Assembly (NCBI GenBank): GCA_030490835.1
Contig: CM059975.1
Coordinates: forward strand, 34,256,133-34,320,132
Origin: Annona cherimola
Taxonomy: Eukaryota; Streptophyta; Magnoliopsida; Magnoliales; Annonaceae
DNA: 64,000 bases
Direction of reading: 5' to 3'
The translations under genes and the position numbers were made by a program. Below are positions 1-9,952 of this stretch, piece after piece. Below the pieces are notes generated by a model. The model was not told the origin of the DNA. It worked only from the letters and a program-made list of their open reading frames with translations, and searched no databases. How positions within the stretch are numbered: the first letter of the stretch is position 1; every line of letters begins with the position of its first letter.

Positions 1-2356
1 AATATTTAACAATAAAATCCTGTCAAATAACAAGTCTTTCTTTGGACCGACTTGTTATTCACATGGAGTACCAAATAATTGTTGTATATTTATTACCATA
101 AGTGTGTACGCAATTTGGCCAAATATTAATCTTCCTTTGGGCCGATGAATATTCGCATGAATTACATACACACAATTATCTTAATGTCTTAAAAATAAAT
201 TAACTTACACAAGAGATGCTACTTTGGTAGCATGTTGTTGCAATCAATTTATTTTAAAACATTAGACATCCATAAAAATACTTGTACCATTATTTGAATT
301 TAATAAAAAGTCCAAAATATTGAACTTATTTCTAAATTTCAAACATAAAACTTTTGCATGATAATGAGTCAATTTGAATTTAAACATCCAAAAAATTCAA
401 AATTGAATTTTACGCAACAATAGGTTAATTTAAGATTTTAATAGAAAGCAACAAATCATGAACACATGAGATTAGATATAATTTGCTTTCTAATTATTCA
501 TAAACTAACCACATGAATTAATTGCACATATAATTCAAAAATTGCATGCATATATATAAATTTCACAAAAATAAATATTTTTGGACATATTTCGCTTAAT
601 CAGACCCTTCCATTCAAACCAGAATGTACAAAAACATAGAAAACCACTACTGGATCGTCCAAATCCGATAACAGGATCATAAAATATGATCAAATCAATT
701 TAGACGATTATTAGCATGCCACATGTCCTTAAGGGTTGGGTCTGGATGCTGGATACTGGGCTATTGGGCTTTACTATTTGGGTTGAAAGGAGCCCAAGCC
801 CAGGTGTAAAGGTGAAGTTAAACGGGCCTGGTTTGGACTTGGACTACAGCTGGGCCGACTTGGGAACTGGGCTGCTTCCACCTAGGCCTGTTTCACAGGC
901 CCGCCCAGGTGCAAAAGAGAATGGCTGTTGGGCTTAAGCAGGCGGGCCCACTTGAGACTGGAGCCCACAGGGACATAAGCCCAAACCCAGTTCGTGAGAG
1001 GAGGGCCTATTAGCAAAACTCATCTGGCAAGGGGTTTTTCTGTAATTTGACTGGCCAGGGTGTTTTCTGCAAAACTTCATCTCCTTTCCCAAAACGCAAC
1101 TTATGCCAGGAAACCCTAACCCTAGCTGCCCATAACCCACCGTCGCATCTTCCCCGCCGCCTCCATCCAGCCCGCCGCGCCCGCCAGCGCTGCCGCCACC
1201 GCCGCCAGCAATGGCGCCGCTGCGACGCCCGGTTGTTGCCGTCGCTGCTACGCTGCCATCGCCATCCTTTTTCGGCAGCTCCACAGCAGATCGCCAGCGC
1301 CGTAGCAGCCTGCGTCTTCCCCGGCAGCAGATGGGTCGTCTTCTCCGGCAGCTTGAGACCAGGCGTCCAGCGGCGGCAAAACAAAACCCGGCAGCGTCAG
1401 CGGCGAACAACGCCGTCCAGCACTGTCTCCTCTGTCTTCTCCGGCATCGCCCCGCACACAGCTCCGGCAGCGACAGCACTGGGCGGCGATGTTTCCACCG
1501 GCAAATTGCAGTGGGAGACAGGCATCCACGGCCAGACCAGCCATTACTTGCTGTCCGGTGTCGCCGCCGTCGTTCGCTGGCGCCGCCCAACACAAACTGC
1601 CTGCACGCCACCTACATCAAACTAAATCCGGCAGCACGCTGAATCCATACGGCGTCTGGCCATTATTTCCAGCAGTGTTTAAAGATGATTCACGGCATGA
1701 ACAGGGCAGCGTGCGGAACCCGGCAGCGGCAGATCCGGCAAATCCAACCTGATCCAGCAGTTTTTTTTAATCCAAACCCCAGAAGACGGATACGCAGCTT
1801 GCCGCCTGAAGCCGGTGTTGCCGCCGCTACTATGCACCGTTGCCCAGCTCGACACCACCGATCGTCACGGATTCCGGCAGCGGTTCTAGTAGCTGATTAA
1901 CGGCGGCAAAATCCAAAATCTGGCAGGGCAAATCCCAAATCTTGCCAGGCATCCAGGGTCTAGCGAACAGAATCCAGGGTCCGGCAGCCGTAAATCGGCC
2001 TGAAACCAGATTTGCCTGAGTCAACAGCAGCCATAGCAGCAGCCAAGATCGGCCTGAAATTGAATGGGTTTCCCAATCTGTTCGCCGGCCAAAATCTGTA
2101 AAAGGTTTTTCTGTCTGTTTGCGTTCGATTTTTAATTTATTTTTAATGCTGCAAAACCCCGATCTAATCGTGGTTTATTCACGGATGAAAACTCTGAATC
2201 CATGGACAGCGGCAGCCATTAAAGTTGAGTTTTCAAATTTTCAGTGTTTTATTAATTAATAATCCATTCATGAATTCGAACAGTACTCATAACAGCATAC
2301 ATGAATTCATAAATCTGAAATTTTCATAAATCCTTCTCAATAATTCAACATGAAGA
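1..2356 (-). mobile_element. Internal region of a minus-strand copia-type LTR element, incomplete (runs off the left edge)
   Basis: This stretch lies downstream, on the minus strand, of the LTR at 2374-2833 and its primer-binding site, so it should be the leader and body of that element. I recognise no gag or pol motif in any frame. Positions about 700-2040 are GC-rich, with many GGGCC/GCCCA words and at least nine CGGCAGC words. Long overlapping open frames on both strands at 934-1642 look like a by-product of GC bias rather than genes. Positions 1-700 are AT-rich and hold three hairpins (see findings). The element is probably non-autonomous or has lost its coding part; the second LTR would lie left of position 1. 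Confidence 0.5.
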
Positions 2357-2358
2357 TA

Positions 2359-2371
2359 GGCTCTGATACCA
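2359..2371 (-). other. Primer-binding site, initiator tRNA-Met
   Basis: The minus strand reads TGGTATCAGAGCC, the standard copia primer-binding site complementary to the 3' end of initiator tRNA-Met. It is separated from the LTR end by the two bases AG. It sets the orientation of the element. Confidence 0.85.
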
Positions 2372-2373
2372 CT

Positions 2374-2833
2374 TGTTGGGAAAACCTATTGATTAAATCC
2401 ATAATCATCCAGGATCCTTCATGCTAAATCATTAAGAAAATAAAAACCATAAGCGGAAGCGTTCCTGAATCCATGGAAGCGGCCTGTTCTTGAATTCTGT
2501 GGTTTTTGGGTCTTCTAAGTTAATGCCCTAGGGTTATGGAGAAGGTAGCTCCTCTTCTCTACTGATGGGATGGTAGAAAAGAACCCTGATAGGTACATAA
2601 CCTGGGGACCACAACCGTTTATATAGGAAGCCTATCTTTCATATTTCTAATTTAGCCCATCATAAAAATAGAAATTAGAAATTAGGCTGGAAGGGTTTCT
2701 ACGCATAGGAGATCCATACTTTATTAGATGATTTAGGCCCACAAAACCTTATAAGATCACTTTATAATTTGGGCCACTATTTATGATAGAGTATACATAT
2801 AATTGATATATATGTGTGTCCAAAATTCCAACA
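2374..2833 (-). repeat. 5' LTR (460 bp) of a minus-strand copia-type element
   Basis: On the minus strand it starts TGTTGGAATTTTGG and ends TTTCCCAACA, so it has the usual TG...CA ends with a short terminal inverted repeat. A minus-strand TATA box (TATATAAA, 2618-2625) lies in the middle, as expected for the LTR promoter. The tRNA-iMet primer-binding site follows two bases after its end. The second LTR is outside the window, so a solo LTR cannot be excluded, but the retained primer-binding site argues for a former full element. Confidence 0.8.
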
Positions 2834-2975
2834 ATTAACCGGGAGACCACTGCTACAACCTATTTTTGCCGAAATCCCGAAACGGGATTCGAACCCAGCA
2901 CCGGCGCACGCAAACGCTCCTGACAGGCATCTGGTGGTCAACCTATCCACTCTTTGATGCCTAACCCAATTCAAC
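2834..2975 (-). mobile_element. tRNA-derived SINE fragment, cut by the LTR element
   Basis: The minus strand carries a perfect RNA polymerase III B-box, GGTTCGAATCC (2885-2895), followed by a short hairpin (AATCCCG/CGGGATT) and a GGGATTTCGG block. The order of blocks (CCAG..GC, GGTGC, B-box, GGGATTTCG) matches the SINE-like copy at 8870-9121. The 3' part of the SINE stops at the LTR border at 2833/2834, suggesting that the LTR element landed in it. No intact tRNA cloverleaf is seen. Confidence 0.45.
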
Positions 2976-3543
2976 AAAAAATTATTACTATGACGTCTCG
3001 AATTAGACAAAGTCGACCCACCCATCTATCACCAATTTACTCTAATCACGATTCCATGTTGCCACAGTTACTTTCTTATCCACGTTTTGCCTGAAAATAT
3101 CCAATGTTACTTTCTCTCAACGCCAAAAATCTTAAATAACAACCACAAAGAAATATTGTGAAAATTCTAATTTTTCAGAATCTACATCATAATCAACCAA
3201 CTGCCATAACCAATCTCACATCCTATAAGGCTGAGAACTTACCTCCAAAGACAATGATGATCACATCCATGAAAATCATGAGCGTCAGAGATATACCCCA
3301 ACAGTGATGATCGGTTTCTACCCTTCTTGTGGAGAAGAAGATGATGGGAAGTATTGGCGGACAACAATTAAGAGAAATCTCATTTGGGTGTAGATGGGAT
3401 TTAGGCTTGGTGGTGATGAGCTATTTTGGGGGCATTGGAGACGCTGATATGGAGATTGGAATGATTAAATATTTAAGACATTTCCGTATAATTTTATATA
3501 TTAATTATATTTAAGCTTATTTTTCAGCATTAGAAGAGCTCGA
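2976..3543. other. Spacer without recognised features
   Basis: AT-rich unique sequence. A 61-codon open frame at 3329-3514 has no recognisable motif and is not called. Confidence 0.5.
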
Positions 3544-3895
3544 GTGGCATGTGAATGAAATGACAAAATAATGACTTACTTAGCATATCTCAAAAAACTT
3601 ACTTCAAAATTTTTTTTATATACTTATTTATCTAAATGTATTTAATATAGAAATTAAGTTTTACTATTTTTGGATATGTGTATATATTTTTAAAAAAATT
3701 TAAATATAGAGACATTTTAGCCATTATCAATTGTTAAAAAATCCAAAAATGGTAAACCTTAGTTTATATGTTAATAATACATCTATATTAACAAGTTTAT
3801 AGGGAAAAAGTTTTAAAAATTTTAAATGAATTTTTAAAATGGGCTAAGTAATGACTTACTTAGCTTGGGCTAACATAATCGTTTTTTGTTAAAAA
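3544..3895. mobile_element. Foldback MITE, copy 1 of an AT-rich hairpin family
   Basis: The two halves are inverted copies: an outer TGACTTACTTAGC word occurs at both ends, and an inner block reading TCTAAATGTATTTAATATA on one side pairs with TATATTAACA-type sequence on the other, around a TTTTTGGAT/ATCCAAAAA centre. The same core occurs at 16355-16620, 55345-55677 and 56186-56572, and a half-copy at 6230-6442. There is no coding potential. Ends are approximate because the tips have decayed. Confidence 0.55.
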
Positions 3896-4401
3896 ATGAG
3901 AAAAGGAAGTTAGTTATGTATTAGAAAAATGAAAAAGATATTAAAGATTTCTTAGAAATAAAAAATTCTTTATAATTCACATTCAAGCCTCTTATATACC
4001 ACTCAAATATTCTCTTATTATCTATAGATTTTTATATTTTCCACATCTTTTGATATGCAACTATAAAAAATTTTCTCATTCCCATTTCTTACTTTTTAAA
4101 ATATATTTTCCTATGTGAATCCTAAGATGTATCAAAAACGATTGGTGCAACAAGTATACAATTATGGTTCCAGTTTATTGAAACCATTTGCATCTTGGGT
4201 GAACCTTTTGGACCAGAGTATCATTGTTGGTGAAACTATCCATGAAGCCACTTTGGGCCCATCTTGCTGAAAAAGCAAAATGAACTTGGCCCGTTGATTT
4301 TTTAAATTATTTACTTAATTATCCAACAAGTTTTATCAAAATCAATATTATGGTGAAGTGTAAAATTTACGTATGTGGAGTTTTGAATTATCTGAAATTA
4401 T

Positions 4402-4692
4402 GGGTGTGTTTGGTTGGGGGGTAAAGCTTTTGATAAAAAAATTTTGGGGTAAAAGTTGTCAAATCGATAGAAAATAATGTGACATAGTAGAGGTAATGAT
4501 GATGAGTAAAGAGAATAAAGTTAAAATAGATAGATTAGTTGTATGGATAATTGTATAGAAATAATTGAAAAGTATGGTAGTTTGTATAGGAAAATGTGAA
4601 AAAATAATTAAAAAATATAGTAGTTATGAAGAGTAAAGAGTTTCGGATTGCAAAGTTTTGGTTGAAATTTTTTGCCCCAAACAAATACACCC
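4402..4692 (+). mobile_element. MITE family M, copy A (291 bp), best-preserved copy
   Basis: It begins GGGTGTGTTTGG and ends CCAAACAAATACACCC, giving terminal inverted repeats of about 12-16 bp. It is flanked by the 3-bp duplication TAT (4399-4401 and 4693-4695). The interior has the recognisable blocks AAAATAGATAGATTAGTTG and AATAATTGAAAAGTATGG. At least five further copies lie in this window: 6947-7251, 7593-7850, 9441-9709 (reversed), 9710-9952 and 16004-16290 (reversed). It is non-coding. The 3-bp duplication would fit a PIF/Harbinger-like origin, but this is inference. Confidence 0.7.
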
Positions 4693-4738
4693 TATATATC
4701 CATCAAAATTGTTAATTCAACATCTATATTAAATTATA

Positions 4739-6006
4739 GGAAAAATTCCCCCCCTAGCCAAAACTTTTGGCTAAATATTCCTCTTATATCCACACCAAAT
4801 AAAAAATTTCTCTCATATCGACAACGTTTTATCCATAATTCCTCCAATACTCACGCCGTCACAAATGACCATCAACTAGAGGGAAATGACAATTTTATCC
4901 TTGAAGTAAAAATTCCTCACGTACCCCCAACATTTGGCTTTTATTCCCCTTATACCCATAATATTTCAAAATTTCTTACACACCCAAAATATTTTATTCC
5001 CCCAACAGTTCGTCAAGTTGCATTTGTCTTAATTTTTTGAATTCCAAAAATACCTATCTTATTCTCAAGAGTCGCCTCTTGAATGGCAAACAATTACATA
5101 TAAAGAAATAAATATGAGTGTCCAATCTACCGACCCATAAGATCGCTGAAAAATCATTTTTCACATAGCATTGTGGCTCCTTGCTTGTATCTTCTTTTGT
5201 GAAAACTGCAACTAGGGGCATAAATAGGGTTAGTTTCAACCCGAACCTAACTAAAATAACCCGATTTGAACCGAACGAATTTCAAAAGTGGGTTGGTTTG
5301 GATTGGACGATTGTCAACCCAACCCAATGTAATTTTATATATTAGTGTACAATATAATAAATTATTAATAAATAGTCTTACGTTAGGACATAACGCATAG
5401 AAATTAACTAGACATTATTGATTTAAAATAATATTATTTAGCAATTATATCATTATATAAGTCATAAATTGAAAAGTATTCCTACAAAAAGGATTACTTT
5501 TTATTCTTTCATATAAATTTATAATTTAAAATAGATTTAATTAAGTAAAATATTCTTAATATTATACATTCATTAACTCGATTTCTAACTCGAACCGAAC
5601 CGATTTCTATAGAGTTAAAATAGGGTTGGTTAATGTGTGAAAAATAGAGTTGAAGGTAGGGTTGGGTCGAGATTTTATAATGTGGGTTAGGGTTGTATTT
5701 ACCCCATTCTGAGTCGATTTGACCTGATTTACACCCCTAACTACAACCCCCTCAAGTTCAGCACGGGCTTGATAAATGAAACTTAATGGACCATGACAGT
5801 GGTGGCACGAGAAGAATTAGAGGTAAAATGTCGTGGGTATGTAAGGAATTTTGAAAAATATTGTGGAATAAAAGGAATAATGTTCAAATGTTGTGGGTAC
5901 GAGGAGAATTATGGGTGAAACGTTGTGGGTATACGGGAAATTTTTGATTTGTTGCAGCATACAAGGAATATTAGCCAAAAGTTGTGGATACACGAAGAAT
6001 TTTTCC
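4739..6006. mobile_element. Mutator-type foldback element with perfect 9-bp target duplication, containing a hAT-type MITE
   Basis: The ends are long inverted repeats (about 4739-5000 against 5790-6006) that begin GGAAAAATTC and are built from degenerate tandem units of the type CCCACAACGTTT..ATAATTCC. A perfect 9-bp direct repeat, TAAATTATA, flanks the element (4730-4738 and 6007-6015), the length made by Mutator-like transposases. Without the 527-bp insertion at 5213-5739 it would be about 730 bp. There is no transposase, so it is non-autonomous. A decayed relative of the arm lies in RPL6 intron 2 near 12400-12500. Confidence 0.75.
5213..5739. mobile_element. hAT-type MITE (527 bp) nested in the foldback element
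   Basis: The terminal inverted repeats begin TAGGGG(C/T)(A/G)TAAAT at both ends. Flanking 8-bp sequences ACTGCAAC (5205-5212) and ACTACAAC (5740-5747) match at 7 of 8 positions, the duplication length typical of hAT elements. The interior is rich in AACCCGAACC-like words near the ends and AT-rich in the middle. A similar element sits at 58101-58667. There is no coding potential. Confidence 0.7.
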
Positions 6007-6229
6007 TAAATTATACATTGTAATATGCTAGGGGTAGCCAACAGTGCATGGTCAGGGTGTTGCCAGCTTAATGGGCTGAATTTGGTATTTAAATTAAAAT
6101 TCAGCCCATACATTGTATTTAAAATCATTTATTTAAATAGCACTACGAGTTTCATCCAAATGATATGTATATTGAGTTCCATTTGAAAAAAGATGCAAGA
6201 CGAACTTAATAAAATTGTCTGATTTAAAT

Positions 6230-6442
6230 ATTAATTTAAATTGACTAAAATATGAATTCCAACCTCTAAAAATTACAAGAATGCCACTGTCTTTAAAAAT
6301 AAAAAACAAATACTTAAAAATATTCAAAAATAGTAAAACTTAGTTTATAGATTCTATATACAGGGTTTAACATGTTTATGGAAAAAAAAAAAATGCCTTG
6401 AAATATGTTTTTGTGCTTTACTTAGGCTGCACTAAACGGATC
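6230..6442. mobile_element. Half-copy of the AT-rich hairpin family
   Basis: The block around 6325-6400 (AAAAATAGTAAAACTTAGTT and a following GTTTATGGAAAAA) matches the right half of the foldback copy at 3544-3895. Only one arm is convincing. The 6016-6230 stretch before it holds nothing recognised. Confidence 0.35.
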
Positions 6443-6946
6443 ATGCCTCACCTATAAAAGGGTCTTGTCAACTTCATGAACATAATTTCTCTCAAAGAAA
6501 ATTTTAAAAAGTATTTAGAAATTTTTTTTCTTGGTTCAGTGAGTTTGGTAATTGATGGGAATATTCATAGAGAAAGATGTATTTTGCTTGTGTTGCTATC
6601 TATTTAGGCCTGATCTTGGAAGAAAGAATTATTTTTTAAATATGTTGGAGGCCCAAGTTGCCCTCACAATCAAGATCGAAGGAAATGTGAAGATTTGATG
6701 AATCAAAATCAACACATTGAAGTTGTCATCTCCAAGCAATTAGATTGAGCTCGAAGTTTTTGCATTCGGTTTCTATTATGTCAAGGATTGGCTTTTCATG
6801 GTCATGATGAATCAAGAGATTCCATCAATTAAGCTAACTTTGTTGGACTTCTCAAGTTTTTAGCTGATCATAATGAAGATATAAAATTTATAGTTCTAAG
6901 AATTAAATGCTCTAAAAAATCATCAATTGCTGTCCAAAAAGATATT

Positions 6947-7251
6947 GGGGTATTTAGGAAATAATAAAACTTTTTTATAAAAATTTTTTAGTATAAAAGT
7001 TTTTGAAATGGAAGAACATGATATGATATAATAAGGGTAATGATGAAGAGTAAAAAGAATAAAGTTAAAATAGATAGGTTAGTCATATGGATAATTGTAT
7101 AAAAATAATTGAAAAGTAGAGTAATTTGTATAGAAAGTCATGAAGAAATAAGTAAAAAATAAGACAATAGTAAAAAGTGAAAAGTTTTAGATTGAAAAGT
7201 TTTAGATTGAAAAGTTTTAGGTAAAAAATTTTAGTTATTGCCAAACATCCC
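6947..7251 (+). mobile_element. MITE family M, copy B1, inside the hAT transposase
   Basis: It carries the family blocks (AAAATAGATAGGTTAGTC, AATAATTGAAAAGTAGAG) and ends CCAAACATCCC. It separates transposase sequence reading QKDI (up to about 6945) from VNVVTIET (from about 7252), so it is a clean insertion. A short direct repeat of AAAGTTTTAGATTG near 7190-7210 is private to this copy. Confidence 0.65.
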
Positions 7252-7592
7252 GAATTTGTAAATGTTGTCACGATAGAGACTAGTGATGTCATAATCAAAG
7301 AGCTTGAAGATAAATTACTTATTGTCATGCTGGACAAGTGGCATGATATAAGTAACAAAGAACAGTGGCGGTTGTTTTGCATTTCGTGAACAAAAAAGTA
7401 AACATAATTGAATACTTTCTTGGAATTATTAATATTAATGTTACTTTTACTTTATTACTTAAAGCTACAGTGGAATCATTATTTTCTAGATTTTGATGAA
7501 CTTATTGAGAATACATTGACAAAGTTATGATGGTGCAATTAATATGCAAGGTGAATTTAATAATTTTAAAAGTTTTATTTTGGAATAAACTT

Positions 7593-7850
7593 GGGTGTGT
7601 TTGGAAAGTAATAAAGCTTTTAGATGAAAAACTTTTGAAAAGAAAGAAAATGACATGATATAATAGGGATAATAATAAAAAGTAAAGAGAGTAAAGTTAA
7701 AATGGATATATTGGTCATACAGATAATTGTATAGAAATGATTTAAAAATAAAGTAATTCGTACATGAAGATATAAAGAAGTAAATAAAAAAAATGTAATT
7801 GTCGAGAGTGAAATTTTATATAAAAAATTTTATTTATTGTCAAACAGCCC
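7593..7850 (+). mobile_element. MITE family M, copy B2, inside the duplicated hAT segment
   Basis: It starts GGGTGTGTTTGGAAAG and ends CAAACAGCCC. It is followed by the same transposase codons as copy B1, so MITE plus flanking gene were duplicated together (unit 1 about 6947-7592, unit 2 about 7593-8170). The two units have since diverged by small changes. Confidence 0.65.
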
Positions 7851-8869
7851 GAATTTGTAAATGCTGTCACGATAGAGACTACTGACGTCATAATTAGAGA
7901 GCTTGAAGATAAATTACTTACTGTCATGATGGATGAGTCACATGATATAAGTAACAAATAACAAATGGCGGTTGTTTTGCATTTCGTGAACAAAAGAGTA
8001 AACGTAACTGAATGTTTTCTTGGAATTATTAATATTAATGATACTTCTACCTTATTACTTAAAGCTAAAGTGGAATCATTATTTTCTAGATTTTGATTGA
8101 GCGTATTGAGAATATTTTGACAAAGTTACAATGGTGCAAGTAATATGCAAGGTGAATTTAATAGTCTCAAAAGTTTGATTTTGGAAGAGACTTCCTCCGC
8201 TTTCTATGTGCATTGTTTTGCTTGTTAACTTAAACTTACACTTGCCGTCGTTGCAAAAAAATCATCATCAAGTTGCTTTACTTTTTATATTAAATTTTGT
8301 TCGAGGCTCCTGTAAACATCATGATATACTTTGAGAGAGTCAAATTGCAAAGGTTAAAGAAGCATTAAGATATGTTGAAATTGTTAGTGGATGGGGCTTT
8401 AAATCAAGAGACTAGTCCGTAACAACCAAGTGATAACCATTGGAGCTCTCATTATGGTACAATAATGAACTTAATTGCAATGTTTTCTTCTATGATTGAA
8501 GTCCTTAAATTTATCATTGAATATGGTTTAAATTCAGAGCAAAGAGCTAAAGCTAATGATCATTTGAATTCAGTACAAACATTTGATTTTGTATTTTCCC
8601 TGCATTTGATGAGAAATATACTTGGCTTTACAAATAAGCTATCATTGCCATTAGAAAGGAGGAATCAAAATCTTATGAATGCAATAACACAAGTAAAGAT
8701 TTCAAAGGAGCAATTACAACTAATAAGAGATAACAAATGGAACTCTTTATTTGAAGAAGTATGCTTACCTTGCAACGCATTCCTAACATGGATGAATTAT
8801 ATGTGTTCAAAGGAAGGCCCTGACGTAAAAGCTTAACAAGTTACCAATGTCCGTCACTATAAAGTGGAT

Positions 8870-9121
8870 GTTTTTTGGTCACCAGGCGCAGAACAAAGCA
8901 TTCATTTGCACTGGTGCGTGTTCGAATCTCCAGTTGGGGATTTCGAACCATGAATTTTCGGTGAGGGCATGTGGTCCTCCTTATTTTGTTGGGAGCTGGT
9001 GGTCTCCCCCGTTGATATTTGGGAGTTTGTTGTCTCCCTTTGGAAACATTGTTAGAATTGTCTTAGAGCTTTGAATGTGATATTGAGATATATTGTAAAT
9101 ATACTCCAATAAAAAAAAAAA
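8870..9121 (+). mobile_element. tRNA-derived SINE-like insert with poly(A) tail
   Basis: It contains a B-box-like GTTCGAATCTCC (8930-8941), then GGGGATTTCGAACC, and ends in an A-rich tail (9109-9121). The block order matches the fragment at 2834-2975. It breaks the hAT transposase: QVTN..HYKVDV is read before it and ELNDQFIEV after it, with a few codons of the original gene missing. A clear target duplication was not found. The 75-codon frame at 8847-9074 is this insert, not a gene. Confidence 0.5.
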
Positions 9122-9440
9122 GAACTCAATGATCAATTTATTGAAGTATCAATTAAATTTTCACTTTGAGTGAACTTTCTAAATCTAAATAATTATTTCT
9201 TAGCTTTTAACAAACAAAAGTTAATTCGTTTAGGTCAGTTCTATTCATTAGAGTTTTATCCCGTCCACGAACTGACACTTGAAAATCAACTTGAAACTTA
9301 CATAATGAATGTACGTGAAAGTAGTATTTGCAAATTTAAAAGGAATTCAAAGACTTGACGAGAAGTTAGTTGAGATAAAAGGACATCTAATTTATCCATT
9401 AGTTTACCTATTTGTACTTGAGTGGTAGAAAGAACATTTT

Positions 9441-9709
9441 AAGGTATGTTTATTTATACTTAAAATTTTTCAAGTAAAACTTTTCACTATCTATAATTAC
9501 CCTATTTTTGTTTATTCACATCTTCCTATATAACTATTCTACTTTTCAATTATTTTTACACAACTAACTATACAACTAACCTATTTATTTTAATTTTATT
9601 TTTTACTAATCATCATTATTCCTTTCATATTGCATCATTTTTTCACATTTCAAAAATTTTTATACCAAAAACTTTTCATCCAAAAATTTTATCACTTTTC
9701 AAACACAAG
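9441..9709 (-). mobile_element. MITE family M, copy C (reverse)
   Basis: It reads as the reverse complement of copy A: ATTTTTACACAACTAACTAT and CAACTAACCTATTTATTTTA blocks, ending TTTTCAAACACAAG. It cuts off the hATC end of the transposase. It abuts copy D head-to-head. Confidence 0.65.
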
Positions 9710-9952
9710 CTGAAAAGTTTTTGTTGTAACAATCTTTGAATGGGTAGAAATGATGTGATATAATAGAAATAATAATCAAAAGTAAATAAATAAAATTAAA
9801 ATAGATAGATTAGTTTTATGAGTTGTTATATAAAAATGATTGAAAAGTACGTAATTGTCAAGAAAGATAAGAAGAAATAATTAAAAAATAGTTATAGAAA
9901 TTAAAAAAATTTAGTTTGAAAAGCTTATATTATTAACAAACATGCCAATAGA
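9710..9952 (+). mobile_element. MITE family M, copy D, inverted next to copy C
   Basis: It carries the family blocks AAAATAGATAGATTAGTTTT and AATGATTGAAAAGTACG and ends ACAAACATGCC. Together with copy C it forms a roughly 500-bp imperfect inverted repeat. Confidence 0.6.

Larger units (their letters stand above)
6515..9440 (+). pseudogene. Shredded hAT transposase (TTF-type zinc finger / DUF4371 / hATC), interrupted by MITEs and a SINE
   Basis: Pieces of one transposase can be followed in order across three frames. The TTF-type zinc finger has an FCLCCYLF-like motif near 6582-6607. The DUF4371 region has RFLLCQGLAFHGHDES-like sequence near 6760-6815, then VTIET near 7260. The catalytic region reads VVLHFVNKRVN-like near 7970. 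The largest surviving piece is the 123-residue frame at 8465-8836, which resembles the alpha-helical part of ZMYM1-like plant hAT proteins. The start of the hATC dimerisation motif (VVERTF) is near 9425-9441. Stops and frameshifts are frequent. Insertions are a MITE at 6947, a duplicated segment with a second MITE at 7593, a SINE-like insert at about 8870-9121, and a MITE at 9441 that ends the gene. Intact family members are about 700-800 residues; this copy is dead. Confidence 0.75.

Noticed and set aside
934..1642. Several long overlapping open frames on both strands
   Set aside because: They overlap in five frames within GC-rich DNA, are Arg/Ala/Pro-rich, have no recognisable domain, and lie inside an LTR element. 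GC bias explains them.
2885..2960. Possible tRNA gene (good B-box)
   Set aside because: No cloverleaf with acceptor and anticodon arms could be formed; better explained as a tRNA-derived SINE.
4672..5040. 122-codon plus-strand frame
   Set aside because: It starts in a MITE and runs through the repeat arm of a foldback element; no domain.
8847..9074. 75-codon frame that looks protein-like
   Set aside because: It is the SINE-like insert in the hAT pseudogene.
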